Source: Marisa cornuarietis (lineage: Eukaryota; Mollusca; Gastropoda; Architaenioglossa; Ampullariidae). From it: 64,000 bases of DNA. The notes beneath the pieces were generated by a model that was not told the origin of the DNA, did not search any database, and saw only the letters and a program-made list of their open reading frames with translations. Below are positions 13,101 to 25,200 of the stretch, piece by piece. The position numbers and the translations under genes are program-made. The stretch's first letter is position 1. Every line of letters begins with the position of its first letter. The stretch lies in contig SMMW01000042.1 in NCBI GenBank assembly GCA_004794655.1, positions 2,671,001 to 2,735,000 of the forward strand, in the 5' to 3' direction.

Positions 13101-13254
13101 CGCCAGCAGGCTTTCATTGTTTCTGTTTCTCGTCAAAGTGCAGTCTGGCTGTCAGTGTCAGCAATGTCGCATGATATCGCACCATGGAACCCATTGCAGT
13201 TTGTCATGATCTGCATGTTTACAACATTCAGCGCTTTCTTCTTACCACCAGAAA
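13101..13254 (+). CDS. SLC6-like exon 1 (first visible): TM1
   Basis: Acceptor TTGTCTTCAG at 13091-13100 (phase 0), donor GAAA|GTAAGT (phase 1). It encodes VWLSVSAMSHDIAPW then a hydrophobic run ending SAFFLPPE, at the position of SLC6 TM1. The tryptophan aligns with the W of the usual GLGNVWRFP, but the preceding sodium-binding residues are replaced (HDIAP) and the following Arg and Phe are Asn and Pro. The frame stays open upstream of the acceptor but has no ATG start, so a 5' exon is needed. Confidence 0.8.
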
Positions 13255-16200
13255 GTAAGTCTTTCTTAATATTTTCTTTTTTTGAATAGCATGTCAGTTT
13301 AATGTTCAGTTCATAGCCAGAATTTTTCTCACCTATCATCAAGCTAGGTTGAATGTATGAGTTCTGTTCCAAGTAAAATTATTTATGATTGTTTTTTCTT
13401 AAAAATTACCTTTAGGTCTTTGCTATAACAGACTGAAATATAATAATATCCAGTGATACAGTATTTTTTCTATGTGAAAATTTAGAAGTCCTAAAATGTG
13501 ATTCTTAATGAAAGTTATTGAACCATCCAATAAATCAACAGTCAAATGAGGGCCCAAAGCTCATGTTGGTAAGGGCCATTCACTTGTTACAAAATAACCC
13601 TCTCCTGTACTAAAAATGACTGCATTTGTCAAATGATTGTGCTTTCATTTATGCATCATTGATCCTTTCTTCCTATAAAGACATTTTTTGCCAGCACTTA
13701 ACAGAATAAAGCAATGGCTCTTTTAATTGTTATCAGCTAGCAGTTTGCAGAGAATGTTCATTGGTTTTTTTTTTCTTGATCAAAATGTTCTTTTTTCACT
13801 TAGTGTGTGTGTGTGTGTGTGACTGAGAGAAGGAGACTCAAAGTGTGCATAGAAGCATGTGTATGTGTCCTCAAAGGCATGTAAGGGTACTAATTATCTA
13901 TGTTGGACATAGCATTGTATACTACTAGAAGAGGGAGGGTAAAATTCTGGCTTCAAATTTGTAGATTCTAATAATGTTTTTGTCTGCATGCATGTGTGTG
14001 TGGGTGGACGTGTGTGTGTGTGTGTGTGGGTGGGTGTGTCAGGTGGCCTGTCTTTGGTGGCAGTTTTTGTCTCTTTGCTAATCCTTTGCATCCCAGCTCT
14101 GTTTGTCCAACTCAAGATTGGAGGATACCTACAAAAAGGAATTGTGGGGGCCTTTTCCATGTTTTTCCCGATATGGAAAGGTATGTGTCAAAATGCCCTG
14201 TTTGTATGATTATTTAAACCTCTGTCCTCTCTGTTATGTATGTACACTAGCACACTCACATGTTTTTAATAAATTAGCAAAATGGAGAATAAAACACTTA
14301 AAAAAAATACTGGAATAAAGCTTTAGTTAGTCATTGTTGATTATCCTCATACAATTGCACCATCTTCCAGGTGTAGGCATAGCTGCATTGCTGGACCTTC
14401 TCCTGCGCATATCATCCTTGGCTCCAGTAGTGGCTCAGATTGGCACCTATGCATTCATTGCCATTTCTGACCACCCTTTTGTCTGGGGCTACTGCAGTGG
14501 CCTAAAGATACCAACAGCTGCTGAGTGCATAGATGACAACCAGCAAAGGTCTGTCAAAATTTCTGCCAGGGAAAATATTTTGACTGGATGTCAGTCGGCC
14601 ATCCAGGGTTTCCTGTCCGTCCATAAAATGCAAGGGGGTTTTCAGATGCCTAGTGACAGTTGCTGGAAGTTTTTAGAGCCTCATTTAAAACTGCTGGAGG
14701 TTAAACTCCTTCTCTTACCCCCAGCTTGATAAAAATATTGGAGGTCTTATAGATCAGGAAGAAAAGTGTTCAGCAATGTACATTTATTAATATTATCATA
14801 CCCTTTAATCTATGCATATAAAAATATGGACATTTGATAACAAGTAATGATAACACATCACTTTTCCTGTCTGGCTTATTACAAATTTGCATATACTGTA
14901 AGACTTTTATGTTCTCAGACCTTCAAAATAAAATATTTTACGTTTTCTTACGCCCTCATCTTCACCTCTGCAATGCAGATTTTCTTTATGCAGTTAGGAG
15001 CTTTCTTGTAAATGTCTATATGCAATGGGAAACCCTGGCCATGATTTTTTCTGTTGTATTCTGTTTCTGTTTATATATGTTTATGTTATTTATTCATTCA
15101 AGTGTTTGCAAATCTTAATAATAGTAATAAAGTACACTTATAGAGCATCAGTATCCCAGCCCAGTGGGCAAGCTCATAGTGCTTTACAAATAATGATAAT
15201 TTGTTTTTAAAAAAGCTGTAATGAAGCCTGCCAATGCTTCTGTCCACACCTCTGTTGCAGTCATAGATCAGGTACATGTAGATCATTGTTTTGCTGCTGA
15301 TAGGGTTATCTGCCCAGTGCCTCTTTGAACAACCATAATGAGTTCATGAACCATAGGAAGGAAAGCAATGCAAGTCTACTAATTGACACAAGTTCAGTTT
15401 GTCATCCACGTCTAATTGCTTATAAATCATTTTGGTCTGGTATATGCATTGTCAAAACATGATATTAGGGAAGACAACTTAGTTTCTTGAAAGAGTACCA
15501 AATCAGTTTAACCGATCACAACATTCCAGAATGGCAATTGCTGTGTGTAGCATCTTTTCACAGATCAAGATATTTAGGAGTACAGTTCGCAAAATAGTCT
15601 TGTTCATATATCAGATTATCTTAGATTGCTAGGATCTACACGATAACAAAGCAGATGGGGTAGACATGTCCACATCGACTATTTGAGGTCCTCACCAGTG
15701 ACTTGCACAAAGAAATCTGGCTAAAGTCTTTGCCTTATTTATTTACAGAGAAATTGTGGAAATGTGTGCAGAAATGATTAATAACGTCATTTTGGAATTT
15801 TTTAATTTTTAAAATGCTGTGTTTTTATTTATTAATAATGCTATTGCTGTTATTTTTATCTTTCTCTACAGCATGCCAGTCTTTCGAGAGAGTGCATATA
15901 GAGTAGAGCAGCTCTTTTATGAGTGAGTTCATAATACTTGTATTCATATCTACTGTTATTCATAAGTGAGTTAAATATATTTTGTCATAAGACCAATATA
16001 ACAATATGTCATTAAAAATAAAGACATGCTGAAGGTGGAGAAGAAAATGTCATAAAAAATCATTCACAGATGCTTTTTAAATATGCACAATGAGTCTGAG
16101 ATATGTCTCTTGAAAATTGGCAGAGATGATCTGAGTTGTGTTTTAATATTGTAAAGGGGTGTGTGTGTATGTATGTGTATAAATGTGCATGCATGTGTGC

Positions 16201-19200
16201 TTGTGTGGACAAAATATTTATTTTTAAATAATATTTCAAGAGCTCTGTGTGTATATTAGTAGTTCATTCTATATAAAGTCTGTGATCACTTTAGCAGTTT
16301 CTGCTTAACCTCTGCTGGACCCACATATTTTAAATCATTACTGTAAATTTCAGTCTACTGAGCGCACCTGTATATAAGCTACACCCACTAAAGTTTTAAA
16401 AACTCTCTGCTTTTTTCACAAATAAGCCTCACTGGTTTATAAGCCGCAAATTTATACAACTTGAAAGCTGCATCTTAATCATTTAGTATCGTATTCAACA
16501 TGATGAGAGTGTGTGCTTCAGCAACTGATCTGAATGCTTCAGTTTATGTCTCTATAATTTAAAAATGTGAACAGTTAGTTAGCACTGCTCATCAAAAAAT
16601 TATTTGGAATCTGAAAAATTCGCAAACAAGTCGCTTCGCTGTTTAAACCGCAAGGCTTAAAGCTGGGGAAAAATGATGCGGCTTAAAGTCTGAAATTTAT
16701 GGTAATTTTTTTTTCTCCCAACATGTTGATATCCAAGTTTTGCTAATCTAAGTTTCCTGCACTTTGTAAAGTTTTGATATTAACTATGGAGCTACATGTA
16801 TATAGTAATCTTCTGTATGTTGTAGATAAGAAAAATTTTGTTTTACCTATTATGTTTTACACCAATAAAGCATAATTTTCTTATTTTCTTTTACTAGATA
16901 TGAGTTTCTGCAGAAGTCTTCAGGTCCAAGTCAAATAAATGGCTTTCCCCAGTGGCGTTTTACAGAAATTGCTCGTAAAGCAGAAGTATCATTAATGCCG
17001 GTGACACTGGCCATCGTTTGGGTCATGGTCTTTCTCTTGGTTGGCTTTGGTGGACGTGTCTGTGGATGGGTGAGCATTCATTAAATCTTCTTTAAGCAGT
17101 ACCTTATGATGAAATTTGACTTTTGAATGCCTTAGATTTGTATCTATTATCCACCAGATGTGCAGAATTGTTCAAGTAGTGGTGGCTGCATTGTACTTTC
17201 TGCTTGTGCCTTTAAGTTTTGTTTTCACTTGAGCTGGTAGAGTTTTCTGACATGTCAAAGTGTATTTTATTTTAATATTACCTTTTTTATTTACATGAAT
17301 TTTCGCATTTGTTACAGATTCTGTTTTTACTTGGGCCTGCAGCATTGTCCTGTCTCCTGGCAGTGACAGGTTATGGCTATGCTCATTTGAATATGGATGA
17401 TACTCTGGCATTTCTCCAGAAGCACTATCGTGTCAGTTTTGATGACAGTAATCAAGTCCTTGAGGTGAGCATCACAAAGTTGTATTACACAGAACACGTT
17501 TGGATAAACAGAGGGTGGACTGAACTTAATGTTGTTCATGTCATTTGTATTTTCTAAACGGGAACCAAGCTGTGACAGCAAGGATGCGTTTCAATATTGT
17601 AGATGAAGATGCCTGAAAATGAGGATACTAAATAGTCAAGACGGGCTGAAAATATTTTACTAAAGGAATCATTGCTCTGCTAGTAAGAATAAACCATGAG
17701 ACCTATAATTGCCAGTAATGAAAATGGGAGTGAAGGTAGCATTCTGTCATCTTCCTTTGGAATTTTTATTTAAAGAGGAAGATTTCTAATTGCTCATATT
17801 TTTTTAGGATCACAAGATCTTAGTTTTTGCTGTGTAAAAGATACTGCTATGGACCTTTTCATAATTAGGTCCATGAAAGATATGTGCAGAAACTTTTTGT
17901 ATTAGGAACTGACTTTTATATGGTTCTTGTCGTCAACATGGCTGAAGCACAAACAGGTCACACCTCTGTGAATTGAGGAAGTTTATAGTCTGAATATTTT
18001 GTTCAGAGAGGAAGAGCCATCTATTTCCAAAATGTTTCCAAACTGTGGGAAGAACGAACGTGAGCCAGGGTACTGTACAATAAAAATGCAAGCTTAATAG
18101 CATCACACATGCACAAGAGTGGGCCCATAATTACAGTAGAGCTAATCAAATTAAATACATAAAATAAAATTCAAGAGCACTAAACAGATGTCAAAAGTGC
18201 AATAAAATAGACATTTCGCACGTTAAAGATCAAGCAATTATCACAGGCAGCATAAAGGAGCATGAAATAATGTGTCATCTACAAATGTTTTTCACTTTCA
18301 TTGATATTGTATTCATCATAGACGAGCTAGCATGATACTTTTTTTTTTAAGTTGTAACATAATGTGGGGAGTGTATCATGAGAGGAAGGCGAGCATTCCT
18401 TCTTCACATGAGGTCACTTTTGATTTTCAGTATGCTTTTTACTTAGTACGTGTTAACATCGTTTTATTTCAATAAGTTGACCGTTGATAATAATGTGCGT
18501 TTCAGTAACTTTATCCCGGTACTCAAAAATGACTTTTAAAAAATTATGATTTATGTGAACAATTTTATCATCCTCTTTAATATCTCTTTCCAATCATTTT
18601 AATAAAGCATAGATATATTGCATTTTAGAACAGATCAAAGAATATTTAAAGGAATTTGATTTTGTGTCAGGTTCTAATGAATTTTTCTTTGCCTACACTT
18701 GGGGCAAAAATAGCACATTATGTGCAATTCATACTGCACATGAAAATGATTCAAAACACTTTAAATAAATTAAAATCTTTATTTTCTGACACACAAGCGA
18801 AAATACGCAAACATTTTTCAAATAATATAAAGATAACTGTGACACAAATTGTACAAATGACAGAAAAGTTGCATTGTTAAACTAAAAAAAATCTACTGCC
18901 TTGATGGGCAGCAAGATTTGAAATGGCTAGTAACAATCTTCCTGAGTACTTCAGCACAAATTTACTGAAGTCGCGTTCAATTCATTCTTGTCAGGACTTT
19001 GAAGGGTCTGATGACTACCAGTCGATTCAACCATGTACCGATTCAACCACGCTGCAATAATTTCGACCACCAAGTATGAAAGTTACTACTCAGTGTAATG
19101 CCATAACTAAACAACCGCATTTTTTCTACACAAATTAGTCATGCACTATACTTATTTATGTTGACTTGGATCCATTTTCTCATTCTCTAACACTCACATG

Positions 19201-22200
19201 CACTCAGAGTAAGATATACATGCATCAACTTAGGAGGAAATTCACTTATTTCGTAGGCTTGTTCTACACTTGAAGTGATACATGGAAATCTCCCACAAAG
19301 CAAACAAAGTGTAGGATAAACGTTTGCCAGAGCAGAGCCGGACAGCCGGACTTAACGCAATGAAAGTAGTCTGCATGTTTACCCTATGTGCTGTTGTTTA
19401 GGCTGTGGTTGAATTGGGTCATGCCATGGTCAAATCGATTGATGGTCAAATCGACCAGCCCCCATTCTGACATGCTAAACTTTAAGAATGCAATCTAAAC
19501 TAGTTTTAATCATCTGAATATTCTACAGTAAAATGATCAGTAAAATGATGCACATTGACATTTTGTACAGTAAAATTCTCAGAAAGTAAAAGGCAATGTT
19601 TATACAGACAAATAATCATGCTGAGCTGAAAATAGAGGCGCCCATTGTGAATTTTGTGTCCACATTAGGCATGACATATTCATTTTCTTTGTTTAGAACA
19701 TTTACAAGAAACAAGGCTGGGCATTTGAAACTGAAGTTGAGTGTAGTATGCTAACACAAACATTGTTCAGATACTGCTCACACAACAATGAGCCCACATC
19801 AAAATCAGAAGAGTTCAAAACCATAAATTGGAGTGAAGATCAGATCCATGCATAATTCTGCAGAATTATCAATAGTCAGTGTGGGCTGCTTGCACCATGT
19901 TCTCTCCAAAAAAATATCTGGAGCTTGTGTTAAAAATAAGTATAATTTGTCAGCCAGCAAAAGTTGGAGATTTCCTGCACATATAATGTATGAGGCTATC
20001 CATTGTCTACATGTAACACACACGTTGCACATTCTCTTTTTAGAACTGGACAAAAGGCTTCCAGCTTGTGATGTACAGCATCCCAGCATGGTCAGCCATT
20101 GCAGCTACCATGGGAAAGATGTGCGGCCGTGGTCGCAAAATCAGAAACATGTAAGGTCTTCCTTAGCATCATGACATTCTATTTACTGGAATGGAATCAG
20201 TTTTGTTATGAGATAGTGAAAAAAACTACTAGCAGTATTTAAGGTTTTTTGTAAATAATGAAAATGTTACTAGCGGCAGACTTGTTTTCAAGAATAATGT
20301 CACATTTGCCTCATCTGTTTTTGCACATTAACTTAGTGATGGTTTTGCCTTCTGTGTAAAGCATCAGTTTTGTTTATGTGTTACATGTTAAAAACTTATA
20401 TTTAGTGAGGCTGAATAGTCTTTATGAATTTTTACCAAATGTCTGCAAAGCACAGAAATCACTGTGTTTGTCTTTATTTTTAAAAAGGTTTTTTTATGTA
20501 TATTCATCATTGATACTTGCTGAACAGATGTTTTCTTCTCAAACAGTAGTGATGCCTCTTACAGCATTTTATCTCCTCCTCCCTCTCCCTTGTCAGTTAT
20601 GTGGTCTTCCTTAACTATTTGATATCCATTCTGTAAACAAGAAACATTGTCATATTGAAATTGTATGCTGCTTGTGTTACAGAGGCTGGCTTCTGCTCGT
20701 GATGGTCTATGCTCTACTCAGTCAGCTGCCACCCATAGCTATGGCCCCTTACATTTCTAACATGCTGAAAAAAAATGCATATGTTTCATGTAAGTGCTAT
20801 TTTAATGCCAACTGGTTGACATTCATTTTCACATCTGTGGGAATACAGTACAAAAACCAGATATTTATTATTATTATTATAAGACTATCTGGTAGCGAGC
20901 TTTCCTCTCTTAAATCCGAATTGTTCGTTGTTTTGTAATTGATATAAAAATGTGCACATGCACATAAAAGTTCATGTTATTGTATAGTATAAAGTGATAT
21001 TTCACACATCTTTGACCCTATTTTAGAGGACTGTGTTATGTTTCAGATTCTGTAGGTCCTGGTCTTGTATTGTGGCAGATGCCAGCAGCATTCACGGCCT
21101 TGAATATACCATCAGCCTATGCTTTTATCTTCTTCCTGTCAGCCTTTCTTTTCTCCCTTATGTTTCTGGTAAGTGCACCATCCCATTTTGCATATAAGGT
21201 TATCTATATATTAATGTTTTGCATTTTAGCATGTATAAAGACCTTAAAATTGACATAACATATGAGATTCCACTGAAGATCAGACTAAATATTGCAGTGA
21301 TAATCGATTGTGTGTAGACCTGTATTCAAATTTTCATTTTGGAATTATGATTTGATATACTTAATTTCCTTTGGATTTACAAGAAAATCCCATTCAGGAA
21401 TGGTTTATCTTAACTTTGAACTTTAATTTATCTTCCTTTCATGTTTATATTTATTGACTTTTTTCTAAAATACTTCAGATTCATGCAAACCAGGGTATCA
21501 GAATAAAGGGTCAAGCCTGGTTTCAGTGTTAATGCTATGTTTTAAATGCATACAAATTACAAATTATTATGCATTATTTGTTATGTTTTACGCACAGTGT
21601 GTGGGCTGTCTCACTATCGTGGACAATGTTGTGGAGGCCCTGGCTGGGTGGATTGAGCGCAAGGCCTGCAGCAAAGTGGCTGTTCATCTTCTAATTACAT
21701 TTATTGTCATGTGTGTGGCCAAGGCACTGGGAATCATTCACACAACACGGGTTGGTTCACTTTGCCCTTTCAATGCTTCTTCAAGTTTTCCTAACTGATG
21801 ACGTGACAGTAAGGGTTACTCTGTTACCTGTTAAAACATCAGCTATGGGGTTCCCTTTCTCATTAAGAACAAAATCAAAAAGAAAGGAAGGTTTAGCCAT
21901 CCTGATCAGCCACCTTCCTTAAAAGGTCCTTCTGTCTGCTTGACTAGTTCTGATTGGTAGCTGGGACAGGATGAGAATTAGGGAAGTTGTCATGCACTTA
22001 CTGTTAGTTTGGCACACATTCTTGCCAAGGTAAAAAAACCCTATTTAAGGCCAAGACAAAGCAGACTGTTGCATGGCCTTACACACAGCTACATATGCTA
22101 CATATCATCTTTTATACCAAGTTTCCATTTTATTCTTTCTTCCACACTTTGGTTTCTAACTTTTAAGCAGGTTTTCATCTGATTACTTATACATTCAACT

Positions 22201-25200
22201 TTTATTTTGACAGTTTATGCTCATCCTATTGGGGAGCATGTGACTGGTATGTGCTTTTGTTTCAAAGATTTACATAGTGAGGATTAGTATAGTGCTGTAC
22301 ATTATGCTGTGCATCATTTTTATCTAACTGCTGGGGTGTTGCTTATTCAACAGTGCCTAATGCTGTCCTTTTCTGTTGCTAAAAGCGTTTTGCACACTTT
22401 TGTCTTGTAAAAAAAAAATCATAATTAACAGGCAAATATGCAAATATCATGGTTTTTGTTTAATTGTCTACAGATGTAGGTTTGAACAGTCAAACAACAG
22501 GTACCATACACGGTTGTTTTGCTAAGTGCCATCACTGGGCAGTGTAAAGTAAAACTGGTTGTGAAAATGGCAGACTGAGTTTTCTTTGAGGTCTGAATGG
22601 TGAGGACACCATGCACCCTAGAAACCTTAATAAGTCTTTGTCAGCGTTGATTTAATTATAGCAGTGGTTTTACAGTGGTTTCTCGGTTAGGGTAGGGAAT
22701 TGGTGAGGTCAGATGCAACACAGTTTTCTGTATTATGGTCTTCTGGCATTTTTATGCAGCTGTAGGAAATACATTGTCAAAAGTGTAAAATTACTTTATG
22801 TTACTTTGCATGCTTTGCAAGTACTGAGCACATGCAGTGACAGTTCATTGCTGGATCTTCAGTGCCTCTCCAGTTTTTATCTGCCTAGACTTTGCACTTT
22901 GATCTTTTACTAGAAAGAAGATGCAGCTAAGGTTACAACACAGCAGCTTAGCCATGGCAGCTGCTTATGCCTTTCCTTGTGCCCTGCCACTGTGCCTTAT
23001 ATCCTTATACTGGCAAACACTAGCTCTGCATCATAGCACTTAGTCAAGCCCTTTGATCTCCATGCCTTTGTTTACCTATCTTCTGGAATGTTTGCTTAAC
23101 TTCAGTGAAAAATGTCCTTGATGTCACTGCATTTAAAAGTGATACGAACTGAGTGCTACACTTTGATCTTTGAAACAAACCATAAATCACTTTACATAGA
23201 GACAAGAAAGGAACCAGGGACTATGCAGTTGCTAATTAATTCAACTTTTGTGGTTGCTCCAAACTGGTTAGCAAGGGCTAACACACCTTCATAGTTTTTA
23301 TTCTAAGGAGAGTTATGAGCAGGTCAGTCTTGACTCTTCTGCCCTGGACCTTGCACACTTATTAGGGTCATGCTTGAGTCCAGTTAATTCAGGATGGAGG
23401 CTTGTGTTTCTATATTTCGCCTTTGTTTAGTGGTAAGCCTCTATTAAACAACTGAGCAGTCCTTTGGTCGCCTAGATAGTTTTCCACACTTAGCCTCAGC
23501 AACTCTTTTAGGCATCAGCCCTCATGTTTTCTCTATTTTCATATGGTCCTGTCAATGGGTAAGGTTGAAATAAAATTTTAAAGTAAATTCCTTTTCTGTG
23601 ATACTTATTCATTTACAATACATGGATTCCACCCCTTTTCTCTGCTGCTTCTGCTTCTAGTCCATAGACTAGAACTGGTCATCAGTAGAGATGGAATGCA
23701 GGATGAGAACTCGAAGGGAGTTAAGTGGCCAGGAAGACAGGACCTCACATGGAGTTTGTTCTTAAAGAAAGAAGAACTTTACAGCTTACATTTTAATGTG
23801 CAGTAGATTTAAGCGCTAAGAGCATGCTCTCTATGAGTGTGAATATGCGCTATAAAAATCTTCATTTATTATTATTATTCCTATGGTCATGTAATCTGGT
23901 AAATATCAAAGAAAGAGAAGTTGCTTTAAAAATATTTACTGCCTGACTAAAAAAAAAATTATCTGATAAGTTGTGATGAGTAAATATTCAATAAAATAAG
24001 TCATATTTTAGTATCAGCATTTTAATGGTTTTATAGTTTGTGTGGCTTTTATGAGAAAATGAGGCCTACTCACCACATCATTGGCGACTCACCCAATACA
24101 TATACAAGTCAGCATTTCAGTGGCAGTCCATCTAGAATGATTTTCAAACAGGACAGGAATAAACATTTTCTTGTCAGTATTTTTCTTTCTACTCTTCTCC
24201 AAAAAGTATATTACATGCATCCACCACTAGTTTTGTCAGTTACACATCAAAGAAAAAACTTTTCTTTTTAGCTATTTGTGTGACTTGTATTCACTTACAG
24301 GCTGCAGCCTTTGAATTCTAACACGTTTTCTGGATAAGTTAAGTATTATTGAATTCTTAGGTTAGCCTTTAAAGGCTAGTTCTGCTACAATCAAGTATAT
24401 CCAAATGCATGCTTCTCTGTGTGTGTGAGAGAGAGAGAGAGAAGAAGCTGCTTATTATTACTTCATACCATTTGTATGTGTCAACAGGCTGGCTATTACT
24501 ACTCCATGCTGTTTGACAGCTCTATGTACCAGCTCCGCTTCATCATCATCATGCTTATGGCCCTTGGTTTTCTTGTAGTGTATGGTAAGTTCTCACTTGA
24601 TATTGAGATGCTCCAGATATAGAGCTTTTTTCTGTTTTACCATTTCATATATGATTTGTGTTAACTCATAAATCCCTGAGCAATGACATTCACATTTATC
24701 ACTTAACATGAAATTCAACTGTTTTCAAAAAAACTATTTATAAAAGTCAATAATACAAAAATAAATTAAAATTTAATAACTGAAAATATAAAAGTGTGAG
24801 ACTGTTCCAAGTTCCAAGAGTGTCCAGCACACTTATATTTTAAGTTATGCATTAAAGAAAATCCCAAGACCTAAAGAAAAAAAATTATTGTACCCCTATT
24901 ATGACATTACAAATAAAAGTGTGCATTAAAAAAAAATATTTACTTTTTTATTTTAAAGTTTGTAGTCTTTCTCTTTTTTGAGGATTTTTTTTTTTTTTTT
25001 GCTGTCAATCTTTATCACAGCATTCTTCCAAATGCAAGCGCTTCTCGGCTTCAGTCTCTGATGATAATTTCTCCTGATGCTTTTGCCTCTTCAGTTGTAG
25101 GCCTCCTTTTCTTTGTGTTGTGGTTTCACCTATCTGTGTTTCTCTCTCTCTCTCTCTCGCCAGAGGGTCCAGTGTCGCTTCCACCTATCTGTGTTTCTCT

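Noticed and set aside
13988..14217. Cys/Val/Gly-rich open frames across the GT repeat
   Set aside because: They are readings of the (GT)n tract into exon 2; only the exon part from 14043 has protein-family support.
14334..14729. 131-codon frame taken as one gene
   Set aside because: Only 14371-14548 is the SLC6-like exon; the remainder is intron read-through past a good donor, confirmed by the phase match to the exon at 15872.
17309..17557. 82-codon frame taken as one gene
   Set aside because: It is exon 6 (17318-17464) plus intron read-through.
19833..20174. 113-codon plus-strand frame overlapping exon 7
   Set aside because: It is in a different frame from the exon and has no family resemblance; the exon frame alone joins its neighbours in phase.
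20868..20910. ACCAGATA/TATCTGGT hairpin around an (ATT)n run
   Set aside because: Too short, with no flanking duplication or second copy; probably a chance stem at a microsatellite.
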